Shown here piece by piece: positions 27,121 through 36,406 of a stretch of 64,000 nucleotides of DNA (positions are counted from its first letter, which is position 1; every line of letters starts with the position of its first letter). The stretch is from Nostoc sp. ATCC 53789 (lineage in GTDB: Bacteria > Cyanobacteriota > Cyanobacteriia > Cyanobacteriales > Nostocaceae). The stretch lies in assembly GCF_009873495.1 (NCBI RefSeq), contig NZ_CP046703.1:372001-436000 (forward strand), given 5' to 3'. The notes under the pieces are model-generated. The model saw only the letters and a program-made list of their open reading frames with translations. It searched no databases and was not told where the DNA came from. Made by a program: the position numbers and the translations under genes.

Positions 27121-27367
27121 TTTCTGGAAATAAATGTTGCTATTTAGTGCATTATTTATCTTGATAACAATATTCTATGCTAAGTAAGTTGGTGGGAATA
27201 ACCAAATTATATTACGAAATATAAATATGCTTAAAACCCTTACCAATGACCAATGACAAAGGACTAATGACTAATGACAGTCACCGCCAGTTAGCTTTAA
27301 TTACACCGACTTACTTAAAGCTTTTGTTTAAAATCCAGAATCTAAAATCATTTGATTTGGAGGAGTT
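27121..27367. repeat. Short tandem heptamer repeats
   Basis: 27244-27278 consists of five heptamers (caatgac twice, aaaggac, taatgac twice), a short tandemly repeated repetitive sequence of the kind long known in heterocystous cyanobacteria. The remaining spacer shows no gene. Confidence 0.75.
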
Positions 27368-28401
27368 TTGATAAATAATATTCGCGATCGCTTTCGGGGT
27401 TTTAAGCGCAAAAGAGTTGAACCATCACAACTAAAACAGTTAGTACATGAATTGTTGGAAGAGTCTAGTCTCGACGCAACATATTTGATTTTGATTATTG
27501 GCTCATGTGCGTTAGCGAAGCTCCTCCGAAGGAGATCGCTACATTTGGTCTACTTGCCAATAGCAATGCTGTAATTATCGGCGCAATGATTATTGCACCT
27601 CTAATGTTGCCAATTCGAGGTTTAGCCTTTGGTGCATTAATTGGAAATATTAACCTATTTCGTAAAGGCGTAATAGCAGTATTTTTAGGCACATTACTAG
27701 CACTTTTAATTTCTTGCAGTATCGGTTGGATCGTTAATCTACCTAGTTTCGGCAGTGAAGTGCTATCTCGCTCCAAACCTAACCTACTTGATTTGGGTAT
27801 TGCAGTCGCAGCAGGTTATATCAGTGGCTACGCTAAGGTTAATTCAAAAATCTCTGCTAGTGTGGCAGGGACAGCAATAGCTGTTGCCCTTATGCCCCCA
27901 ATTTGCGTCATCGGTTTAGGTCTAGCAAAATTTAACTTGTCACTCAGCTTAGGAGCGACTTTGCTCTACCTAACGAACCTTTTGGGTATTAGCCTTGCTT
28001 GTATGCTGACATTTTTATTCACCGGCTATTCTCCTGTCGATCGCGCCCAAAAAGCGCTGCTATGGGCATTGGCGTTAACAGGTGTTTTACTGATACCTTT
28101 AACTGTGAGCTTTACCCGATTAGTTAGACAAGCAGAACTCGAAACCCATTTGAGAAAGGCACTGCTGAACCGAACTGTAACTTTTCAACGTTTGGAACTA
28201 CTGAAAACTGATACTAATTGGCTGAGTAATCCGCCCCAAGTTCGCTTGAGTGTTAGCGCACAAGAAGCTGTAACATCAAAGCAAGTAAGTCTGTTAGAAG
28301 CGTTTATTGAAAAAGAAACTGGGCAACGTTTTTACCTGATTTTTGAAGTTAGTCAGGTGAAAGAAGTCAGAAGAGAAAAATCAGATTCTCCTCACAAATA
28401 A
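27368..28401 (+). pseudogene. DUF389 membrane protein frameshifted by a 23-nt repeat
   Basis: The gene begins at TTG 27368, supported by the ribosome-binding site ggagga just upstream, and encodes the DUF389 N-terminal segment (PSQLKQLVHELLEESSLDA, YLILIIGSCA). The DUF389 core IATFGLLANSNAVIIGAMII and APLMLPIRGLAFGALIGN continues in another frame. The two frames are separated by 23 extra bases (27512-27534). Removing them restores GSCAIATFGLL and a 336-codon gene, and also recreates a HIP1 octamer. Several membrane helices follow. The downstream part alone has an ATG (27505) but lacks the N-terminal region. Probably non-functional. Confidence 0.85.
27512..27534. mobile_element. 23-nt short dispersed repeat inserted into a HIP1 site
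   Basis: The insert ttagcgaagctcctccgaag+gag sits between gcg and atcgc. Its cctccgaagg core is palindromic. It interrupts the DUF389 gene and shifts its frame. Its size matches the very small mobile repeats reported in Nostoc. Confidence 0.8.
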
Positions 28402-28635
28402 AATAGATATCGACCGAGTTTAAATATCCGTTATTCTAAACTCTTCTACAGACGTAGAAGTGCTACCTCTGTACATTCATTTTTACCAGATGTCTAATAT
28501 CTAAAATCCTATTATCTTGCCATAAAATAAATTTTTCATCCTATTTATAGATAGGAAAAACTAACTAAAGGTGGAGTTAAGTATCAGGATATTTTTATAT
28601 GTTAATTAAGGTTGACTAATTAAGCAAGTAAGATC

Positions 28636-29643
28636 ATGAATGCAGATATATCCGCACTCTGGGACAGAGTTCAGGGAATGATTAACGGATTCATTGTCTT
28701 ACTGCCGAATATCGTGCTGGCATTGATTGTCTTTGCAATCTTCTTCGCGGTGGCTAGAGCGATTAAGAGAGTAGTTAAACGATTGACTCGCGATCGCCAC
28801 CAAGCTCGGAATCTAGGACTAGTACTGGGACGCTTGGCGCAAGGTACAATACTGTTAATCGGGCTATTTGTTGCTTTGTCGATTGTAATACCGACATTCC
28901 GAGCCGGAGATTTGATACAACTACTGGGCATTAGCGGCGTAGCTATCGGCTTTGCCTTTCGTGACATCCTACAAAACTTCTTGGCTGGGATTCTGATTCT
29001 CTTGACAGAGCCGTTCCAAATCAATGACCAAATAGTTTTTAAAGATTTTGAAGGGACTGTAGAAAATATTGAGACACGAGCGACAACAATTAGAACTTAC
29101 GATGGTCGCCGTATTGTGATTCCTAACTCAGAATTGTTCACTAATTCGGTAACTGTAAACACTGCCTTTGACAGTCGCCGACTACAGTATGATGTCGGTA
29201 TTGGTTACGGCGATGATATAGACCGAGCCAAGGAGTTAATGCTTGAAGCATTGCATAGTGTGCCGGAAATACTGAAAGACCCTGCACCTGATGTGCTGCT
29301 CATGGAACTTGCCGAAAGTACCGTTAATATCCGCGTTCGTTGGTGGATTAACCCGCCACGACGTGCAGATGACCTCGCCTCAAGGGACAAGGTGCTTTCT
29401 ACAATTAAGAAAACGTTAGTTGAAAACGGCATTGATTTACCCTTTCCCACACAGCAAATTTTATTCCATGACCAGACAGAAGAGATAGATGGCGATCGCT
29501 CCCGTCAGCGAGAAGGTTGGCCATCTGGTAAAGGCAAAGTACCAAAACCCCGCAACATTGGTGATTCACTCAGGTTACTTGCTCAAGAGCGCTCCTCACG
29601 AGATGACAACGGTAAGGTAGATGCTCAAATCAACGAACAATGA
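28636..29643 (+). CDS. MscS-type mechanosensitive channel
   Basis: A 335-residue small-conductance mechanosensitive channel. TM1 and TM2 lie at about 20-40 and 70-92. The pore-lining TM3 is LLGISGVAIGFAFRDILQNF, followed by LAGILILLTEPFQINDQI. The beta domain has the typical FEGTVENIETRATTIRTYDG and VIPNSELF. A C-terminal basic tail of about 50 residues is extra. The channel releases solutes on hypo-osmotic shock. Its stop overlaps the start of the DUF2254 gene (ATGA, 29640-29643). Confidence 0.9.
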   Translation: MNADISALWDRVQGMINGFIVLLPNIVLALIVFAIFFAVARAIKRVVKRLTRDRHQARNLGLVLGRLAQGTILLIGLFVALSIVIPTFRAGDLIQLLGISGVAIGFAFRDILQNFLAGILILLTEPFQINDQIVFKDFEGTVENIETRATTIRTYDGRRIVIPNSELFTNSVTVNTAFDSRRLQYDVGIGYGDDIDRAKELMLEALHSVPEILKDPAPDVLLMELAESTVNIRVRWWINPPRRADDLASRDKVLSTIKKTLVENGIDLPFPTQQILFHDQTEEIDGDRSRQREGWPSGKGKVPKPRNIGDSLRLLAQERSSRDDNGKVDAQINEQ

Positions 29644-30986
29644 GAAACGTTAAATTAAGCAAACTTTGGGATCAGTTGCACTCAAGCTACTGGTTTATCC
29701 CAGCAGTAATGGCGGTAGTAGCTACTGCTTTAGCTTTCACAATGCTTACTCTTGACCGCACAGGCAAAGTGGGAATTGATTATTGGTGGATGTACACTGG
29801 TGGCGCAGATGGAGCGCGATCGCTTCTCGGATCGGTTACAGGTTCAATGATTAGCGTTGCTGCGACAGCTTTTTCAATTACAATCGTGGCGCTTCAGCTG
29901 GCTGCTTCCAATTTTGGTCCGCGGCTTTTGCGTAATTTTATGCAAGACACTGGGAATCAGGTTGTACTTGGCACATTCATTGGCACTTTTATCTACTGCT
30001 TACTAGTACTTCGGACAATTCATGGACAAGGAGATGGATATGAACAGTTTGTACCACAACTTGCAGTCACAGTTGGTACTTTACTCGCCATTGTTAGTAT
30101 TGGTGTTTTGATTTATTTTATCCATCATGCTTCAACCATCATTCAGGCATCGCACGTAATTGGAAATGTTAGTAGTGATTTACACAAAACTATTGATCGC
30201 CTGTTTCCCGAAAAAATTGGATATAGTAAAGCACAGCAGCAGGTAACACCGTCCATCCCAGTTAACTTTGAAGAAGAAGCTTGTCCCATTCGAGCGATCG
30301 CCACGGGTTATTTACAAGCAATTGATGACCAAGAACTCATAAATATTGCTTGTAAATACAATCTACTAATACGGCTTCAGACTCGACCGGGAAAATTTAT
30401 AGTCAAAGGTAGTGATTTAGTTATAGTTTTTCCTGGAGAAGTGTTAAATACAAAACTAGTTAATGAAATTAATGATGCTTTTATTCTGGGCATAGAACGT
30501 ACAGAACAACAAGATGTAGAGTTTCCCATCGATCAATTAGTAGAAATTGCTCTGCGTGCCATTTCCCCCGGAATCAACGATCCATTTACTGCAATTCGCT
30601 GTATTGATAGAATTAGCGCCGGCTTATGTCACTTAGTGCAGAGGGATTTCCCTTCGCCCTACCGTTGCGATCGCAATAAAAAATTACGCATAATTGCCGA
30701 AGGAGCAGATTTTCAAAGATTGCTTGACCGTGCCTTTAATCAAATTCGGCAATATGGAAAGTCAGATGCAGGAGTAACTATTCGGTTATTAGAAACTATA
30801 GCTACCATTGCCAATTACACAAACAATAGTCAATACTGTAAAGCCTTACGATATCATGCTGACATGATTTTGCAGGACAGTAATGAGGGGCTATCACAAG
30901 AACAAGACCGCAAAGATGTACAAGAACGGTATTATGCTGTTATTAAATCTTTAGACTGTAACAGTGCTATTAAAAATTGGGATTAA
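29640..30986 (+). CDS. DUF2254 membrane protein
   Basis: A 448-residue predicted inner-membrane protein. The N-terminal half has about four membrane helices (about 17-37, 60-82, 105-125 and 140-162), with family blocks SLLGSVTGSMISVAATAFSI and LQLAASNFGPRLLRNFMQDT. The soluble C-terminal half contains ALRAISPGINDPFTAIRCID, the signature of the family. No biochemical function is established. Translational coupling to the MscS gene suggests a joint role at the membrane. Confidence 0.85.
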   Translation: MRNVKLSKLWDQLHSSYWFIPAVMAVVATALAFTMLTLDRTGKVGIDYWWMYTGGADGARSLLGSVTGSMISVAATAFSITIVALQLAASNFGPRLLRNFMQDTGNQVVLGTFIGTFIYCLLVLRTIHGQGDGYEQFVPQLAVTVGTLLAIVSIGVLIYFIHHASTIIQASHVIGNVSSDLHKTIDRLFPEKIGYSKAQQQVTPSIPVNFEEEACPIRAIATGYLQAIDDQELINIACKYNLLIRLQTRPGKFIVKGSDLVIVFPGEVLNTKLVNEINDAFILGIERTEQQDVEFPIDQLVEIALRAISPGINDPFTAIRCIDRISAGLCHLVQRDFPSPYRCDRNKKLRIIAEGADFQRLLDRAFNQIRQYGKSDAGVTIRLLETIATIANYTNNSQYCKALRYHADMILQDSNEGLSQEQDRKDVQERYYAVIKSLDCNSAIKNWD

Positions 30987-31224
30987 TCAGCAATGTTAAC
31001 TTTAGTATAAAAACTATGAAAAAGGTATATATCAGTCCTAAGTTATTTCTAAAAATTTCTCTTGATTCTTCTCTCTGTGTTGCGCCAGTTGCTACAAGTC
31101 GGGGAACCCGCCCAACACACTGGCTTCTCTGCGCCTCTGTGGTTCGATTAAAAAATAATTTTAAAACTCACAAATGAACTTAAATTTTCTACATTCCCTT
31201 AAATCATCTACTTAGGAGGCATAT
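30987..31224. repeat. Dispersed repeat with a second repeat nested inside
   Basis: 31033-31157 matches the repeat at 24709-24790 (cagtcctaa..., ctctctgtgt, ctctgtggttcgattaaaaa). The present copy is interrupted at ctctctgtgt by about 45 bases (31081-31125) that start tgcgccagttgctacaagtc and end cactggct, an inverted-repeat-ended unit. No gene is seen. Confidence 0.7.
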
Positions 31225-31791
31225 ATGTTAGATATAGAACAATTTTCACATCCACCAAAAAAACAAGAATTTGCTGCAATCTTTCGTTTAGTAAGTCGAA
31301 TTAGTTTTTGGGTACAGTTAGTACTTGGTGGTGTTTCTGGCATTGCTGTATTCTTGTCTTGCTTTAGTCGTAGCATTACCACTCAAACAAACAATGCAGG
31401 TATAGGGTTTGGGATATTTTTGGCTATTGTTGGTATTTTATTGCTGTGCTTTCGAGTCTATTGGGCTTTAGGTTATCGGAAAATGGCTAAACTTTTACAA
31501 ACACCAAATTCTGAAACCCATCCCAAAAAAGAAGAGGTAATTCAAAATTTACAAATTGGATTGATCGTCAGTTTAGTAGGCTTATTAATAGCTTTTATTG
31601 CTTCGGAAGTGACGGTTACGGTTATATTGGGTAAAGCAGTAGCACAACCTCAAGGTGTCGCAATTTATCAACCAGAAAATGTAATTCGTTCGCTAGATAT
31701 TTTTGTAATGTTAGCAAACGTAAACATGATTGGCGCTCACTTTTTTGGTGGAGTTACCTCTCTTGGTCTACTCTATTGGTTGGAAGAGTAA
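31225..31791 (+). CDS. DUF3611 family membrane protein
   Basis: A 188-residue protein with four membrane helices (about 28-48, 62-82, 112-135 and 160-185), typical of the cyanobacterial and plastid DUF3611 family. It starts at ATG 31225 behind a strong ribosome-binding site (aggaggcat). The segment FRLVSRISFWVQLVLGGVSG is characteristic. The function is not established. It sits between DUF2254 and the antiporter on the same strand. Confidence 0.8.
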   Translation: MLDIEQFSHPPKKQEFAAIFRLVSRISFWVQLVLGGVSGIAVFLSCFSRSITTQTNNAGIGFGIFLAIVGILLLCFRVYWALGYRKMAKLLQTPNSETHPKKEEVIQNLQIGLIVSLVGLLIAFIASEVTVTVILGKAVAQPQGVAIYQPENVIRSLDIFVMLANVNMIGAHFFGGVTSLGLLYWLEE

Positions 31792-32114
31792 TAGGTACAG
31801 ATTTATCGGGGTAAAATGTTGGGGATTTGATAGTTTATCTATTTTAATTCATGCTAAATATTCTATTTAACTGCAATCCCCTTATGGCATTAGATTCTAC
31901 CACGAGTGAAGTTGTAATTGCAGGACAACTCAAGCAATTTCTACTAGTATTATCTGTCTCATTGGGTGTAGCAACACTACCGCAAATTTTTAGTTGGTTG
32001 CGCCGCATTCCTTATACACTATTACTAGTCATAGTGGGATTAGGATTAGCATTCGTGAATGTGCGATTGGTTAATCTCTCTCCTGAATTGATTCTGATGA
32101 TTTTCTTACCGCCA

Positions 32115-33502
32115 CAGGGTTAGCGCGTCTCAAACCCTATTGACAGCAGGGGGATTATGGCAGAGGTAGTGAGTTTGAGAGAGCCGCAGCCAACACAGAA
32201 AGCATATAGCGATCATTCATAGCTGCTCGTCGTGATTTTTGGCGAATACTGCGACAAAAAGACGATTCTCGCTCTAATGCATTAAGAGCAATGCGACGTA
32301 GTAAAGCAAAGTTTTGTGGACTGTGTAAAGAACGAATTCGGCATTCATCCTCGTGGAAAGTAACATCCAATGTCCAATGAACAGAGTTTTCAATTCCCCA
32401 ATGCTGTCGAATAGCGCTACCAATTTTGTGAGCATCACTGGTAAGACTAGTAATGTAAAATTGCACCTCGTGGGTAGTTTTATTCCAATGTTGAATTGAA
32501 CGCACTACCATGACTACTGTTGTCAGTCCTGCCCACAAATCTTGTTGATGAAGTGCCGGAAGTTGTGACACTGGCACAGTGTAAACTTGACGATTTTCGA
32601 TGCGGTGATGTCCCTTCTCTACTCGTTGACTAATGCTGACATTAACACCTGGAAATCTTTGTGCAATACTAGTTTCAAACCAATTCTTGACTTCTTGGTG
32701 CAGTCTGGGATGATTATCTTTGAGGCTCAAAACATAATCAGCATTTGCGGCGATGATTTTTTGGGCAATCAATTTTTGGGTACCCATTGCATCAATGGTG
32801 ATGATGCATCCAGAGATGTCTAGTATTTCTAACAGTGCTGGAATCGCGGTAATTTCATTGGATTTGTCACTAACCTTTGTTTGTCCCAAGACTAAACGAT
32901 GTTCACGCTTACCATGCACTAACCGTGTGTAAGGATTTTAGCTGAGATTCGCGGTTATATGAGCCTCTATGAGTTTTACCATCTATGGCTACTACTTCTA
33001 CTCCTAATTTCTCAACTAATGATTGTACCCATACTCGAAAACATTGCTCAAACTCTTTTGGGTTTATTCTCTCAAATACTCTCCTAAAAGTATCGGGGCT
33101 GGGTATTCCTAATGGTAGTTCCAAAAACGTTTTCAACCATTCCTCTTTACTGAGTCCATACTCCTGAATATCTTCCCAACCTTGCGCTCCTGCTATTACT
33201 GCCAAAATTGCTATGGTGATGATATCAGTGAGTAAATGATATCTTGTCCTTTTCACTCTGGGGTCTTTTATTTGTGTGAAATATTCCTGAAACTTAGTGG
33301 TAATGTCTTTGCTATCTATGCTGGGTGCAAAAGATGCTTTGGTTTTGCTTTTCTTGTTCTCAAATCCGGTTGACATTACTCGAACCTTGCACCTAGATGG
33401 ATTAAATCTTACCCTAGCTCGGATAGTGTCACTTTGTTTCCAACCTGATTACTAGATCAGGCAAGTCCGCTTGTCAATAGGGTTTGAGACGCGCTGACCC
33501 TG
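32115..33502 (-). mobile_element. ISAs1-family insertion sequence (1388 bp)
   Basis: The 30-bp terminal inverted repeats (cagggt...ctattgac) differ at one position. They are flanked by a perfect 10-bp target duplication, cttaccgcca, at 32105-32114 and 33503-33512. The CAGGGT ends and 10-bp duplication fit the ISAs1 family. The near-identical ends and clean duplication indicate a fairly recent insertion. Confidence 0.93.
32155..33376 (-). pseudogene. ISAs1-family transposase, frameshifted
   Basis: The first part (155 codons from 33376) has the N-terminal DDE_Tnp_1-associated region and the first catalytic Asp (VVAIDGKTHRGS), ending SLHTVSAW before a stop. The second frame continues REHRLVLGQTKVSDKSNEI, then the second Asp (IITIDAMGTQ) and the Glu region (IRQHWGIENSVHWTLDVTF). 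At the junction the text gcatgg-t-aagcgtgaacat has one base too many; removing it restores AWKREHRLVLG. The enzyme is inactive unless a frameshift is tolerated. Confidence 0.88.
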
Positions 33503-34654
33503 CTTACCGCCACTGCTGTTTGAAGCTGCTTGGAATTTGAAATGGTCTGACTTAAAGCGGGATTTGTTCCCTATTTGTCTGTATGCAGTAGTTGGGGTGA
33601 TAATTTCTATTGCCGGAGTAGCAATTGGTCTTCATCAATTTGCTGGACTTGAACTTAGCATTGCTCTATTAGTTGGAGCTAGTCTATCAGCAACCGATCC
33701 GGTTTCGGTAACGGCTCTATTTCGGGAACTAGGAGCAAGCAAACGTCTAAGAACGCTGATGGAAGGAGAAAGTTTATTTAATGATGGTATGGCCGTTGTG
33801 GCTTTTGGCTTATTAGTTGCTCTGCCGTTAGGTACTGCCAAACTTGATTTACAGTCTGCAATATTCGAATTTTTTCAAGTAGTAGGCATTGGTATCAGCG
33901 TTGGAGGATTAATTGGGTTTGGTATTTCCTATCTAACACAACGTTTCGACTTACCATTAGTAGAACAATCTCTTACCCTGGTTTCTGCCTACAGCACTTA
34001 CCTAATAACAGAATATTTGGGTGGTTCTGGAGTGATTGGAGTAGTCACCACAGCTTTAATTTTGGGCAACTTTGGCTCACGCATTGGCATGAACCCGCGC
34101 ACGCGGATCATTGTTACTGAATTTTGGGAATTTTTAGCTTTTTTTGTAAATTCGATTGTTTTTCTCTTAATTGGCGATCAAATTCGCTTTGCTGTCTTAG
34201 GAGATAACCTAAAAAGTATTGCAGTCACAATTGTGGCGATGATTGTGGCACGGGCAGTATCTATTTATGCTTTAAGTAATCTTAGCAACTGGTTAGCTAA
34301 ATCCGAAATTCCTTTATCTGAACAAACTGTATTAAAGAACTGTCACCTTTTTTGCAAACAAACTATGACAGAGCAGATGGGAAGGAATAAGTCTATACTG
34401 CATGGTAAGCGATCGCCAATTAACAATATTTTGACAGTTTTAATCGTCTTCCACAGCCTCAAATCCTCTCCCCATTATTCAGCAATTCGGGATGGTAATC
34501 AAATTACCATTCCTGAAAATTACTTATCCAAAGACTACAAAGCACCGGGATTTCGCCTTTCCTCCCTCGACAGTCCATTAAATCCATCAAATGGCAAAGA
34601 ATCTGCGGAAACTCAGCAATAATACTAAACTAAATTAATTGGTGGAGATATACC

Positions 34655-35041
34655 ATGCGAATACTGACTTTATTAGCATTAGCGATCGCAATCGCAGCTG
34701 TGACTTTCGCACTGCAAAACTCAGCCCCGGTAGCAGTACAATTTTTAGTGTGGCGATCGCTAGACTTGTGAATGGCGCTAATACTTCTGCTTACCTTTAG
34801 TTTTGGCGTGTTATTTGGCTTCATCATCTCATTATTTTCAGCCATCAAAGGTATGAGAAAAAGGTCTGAACTCATGCGGAAAATCGAACAACAGACCGAC
34901 GATATTGAAGACCTAAATCGTCAACTAACAGAAGCAAACAATCAACTTCAGGTGCTGCAATCTACACAACCACAACACTATTTACCTCAAGACGCATCGT
35001 CAAATTATTCTTCAGATGCCTATCCAATACTGCTCGGTTAA
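34655..35041 (+). pseudogene. LapA-domain (DUF1049) membrane protein with an in-frame TGA
   Basis: ATG 34655 follows a ribosome-binding site (ggtggaga). The first 38 codons encode the first membrane helix and FALQNSAPVAVQFLVWRSLDL, as in LapA/DUF1049 proteins. A TGA (34769-34771) then interrupts the frame, followed immediately by ATG (34772-34774). The same frame continues with the second helix (ALILLLTFSFGVLFGFIISL) and a coiled-coil tail (IEQQTDDIEDLNRQLTEANN). In intact relatives the two helices are one protein. It may be a nonsense mutation, a re-initiation arrangement or a sequencing error. Confidence 0.8.
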
Positions 35042-35111
35042 GAGAAAATAGATGGTGGAATAAAGAATATTTTGTTCGCGTGTAGTTTACGAGAACAAAA
35101 AACAGCTAAAA

Positions 35112-36276
35112 CCCACATTCCGCAGGTTAGTTAAGAAAGAAGATAATATTTTCGACAAGGAGCGCCAAAAAACTGAAGAATCCATTGCCTTTCATGGGTT
35201 AAGTTGGCAATTTGCTTGATTTGGGAGACGGTAACCAAATGAATTGACATAAAACATTGGAACACCCAACGTAAGGTGGGAGTAGAAGTTGGTTTACCCA
35301 ACTGATTATCAATAGTTTTTTTTGCCCGTTCTAAGGCTTGACGTAAAGCTCTTTGACCCAGACTATAAACAAGCAAGCACAAACCCATAATCATTGCTAA
35401 TGCGGCAACTCGCTCAGTCGAATTGAGAAAGACACTGGAAGTAAAAAATAAAGGGTCTTTGAGAAATCGGAAACCACGCTCAGTAGACTGCTGTGCCTTA
35501 TATTCACGTAAAACATCTTCATCGCTGAGTTCTTCGGCATCGAGGACATTGGTCGCTAAAATAAATCTTCCAGCGCGTTTGGTTTCGATGGCGATGGCTA
35601 TTTCCTTGGGTTCTAGCGTGGCATCGACTTGGTAGTAAAAGGTAGGGGCAGCATCCTTACTGGGTCTACCACGTCCAGTATGTTTTTTTACTTCCTTAAC
35701 CTGGATATTAGCCAGTTGGTGTAAGGGCAACTTAGAACTGAGCCGTTGTGCCGCAATCAGAGCATCTTTTGAGCAAGCAAATTCTTGGTTTGACAACTGC
35801 CGAAGTTCGGATTGGGCAACTGATAACTTTTTAATTAAACGTTTTTCCAACTGCTTGAGGTCAGCTTCTTTTCTGGCTTGACTTTCGTTAGTCCCGCCTC
35901 ATATAATTTGTCCAATACTCGACCCAAACGGTCATCGTTTAAGTGTTCTGGACGTATTCCTTCTCCTAAAAGATGCTCGGTAGCTTTGCCTACGAAAAAC
36001 TTTTCAAACAAATATAACGGCGCACTCACGAATCCTAATCCGTTTAAAATCATTGCTTTTACAACTTGACCTGCACTGATGATTTCTTGAGAGTGAGTTC
36101 CCAGCAGTCGGTTAATTTGTTCTACTAAATTCATCTCATCACAGATGCCTGCGACTATGCCGCAGTGATCAATATCCTGTACCCTGATATTTAATGATGC
36201 TGTCATGCTTCTAAAATGCAGCATTTAGGTCATTTTCAAAAATACAGCATTTACGAGCGCACCTGCGGAATCTGGG
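35112..36276 (-). mobile_element. IS1634-family element, internally deleted
   Basis: End repeats cccacattccgcaggt (35112-35127) and acctgcggaatctggg (36261-36276) are inverted with one mismatch. They enclose a deleted transposase gene. At about 1.2 kb it is shorter than complete family members. Confidence 0.7.
35131..36224 (-). pseudogene. IS1634-family transposase with internal deletion
   Basis: The N-terminal part (from 36224) is the DUF4277 domain (DIDHCGIVAGICDEMNLVEQ, GQVVKAMILNGLGFVSAPLY). After YEAGLTK the frame is lost. The C-terminal part resumes as SQARKEADLKQLEKRLIKKL and ends with the family block STERGFRFLKDPLFFTSSVF and the C-terminal helices. The middle of the DDE domain is missing, so the total is about 370 codons against more than 500 in complete relatives. 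Inactive remnant. Confidence 0.82.
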
Positions 36277-36406
36277 CTAAAAACGCTGCTTGTACCTGAA
36301 GGCACTCTTGAAAAATTTAATTGTCAATTGCTGAGAATATTTTTAACCTGTTGAACTATAAATTGAGGATGAATAATTTACTGTATCGCCCAAATAATGG
36401 ATGTAT

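Larger units (their letters stand above)
31851..34622 (+). pseudogene. Na+/H+ antiporter (CPA1/NhaP type) split by ISAs1
   Basis: The first 88 codons (31851-32114) end at LILMIFLPP. The frame resumes at 33513 with LLFEAAWNLKWSDLKRDLFP, exactly in register after the IS and one 10-bp target copy are removed. The core of the family is intact: LVGASLSATDPVSVTALFRE (TDP motif), LMEGESLFNDGMAVVAFG and FWEFLAFFVNSIVFLLIGDQ. After SEQTVLK (about 34335) the usual GGLRG-containing helices are missing and are replaced by unrelated, partly basic sequence up to the stop at 34622. The gene is therefore broken twice. A truncated protein from the Met at 33537 would lack the first helices. Confidence 0.88.
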
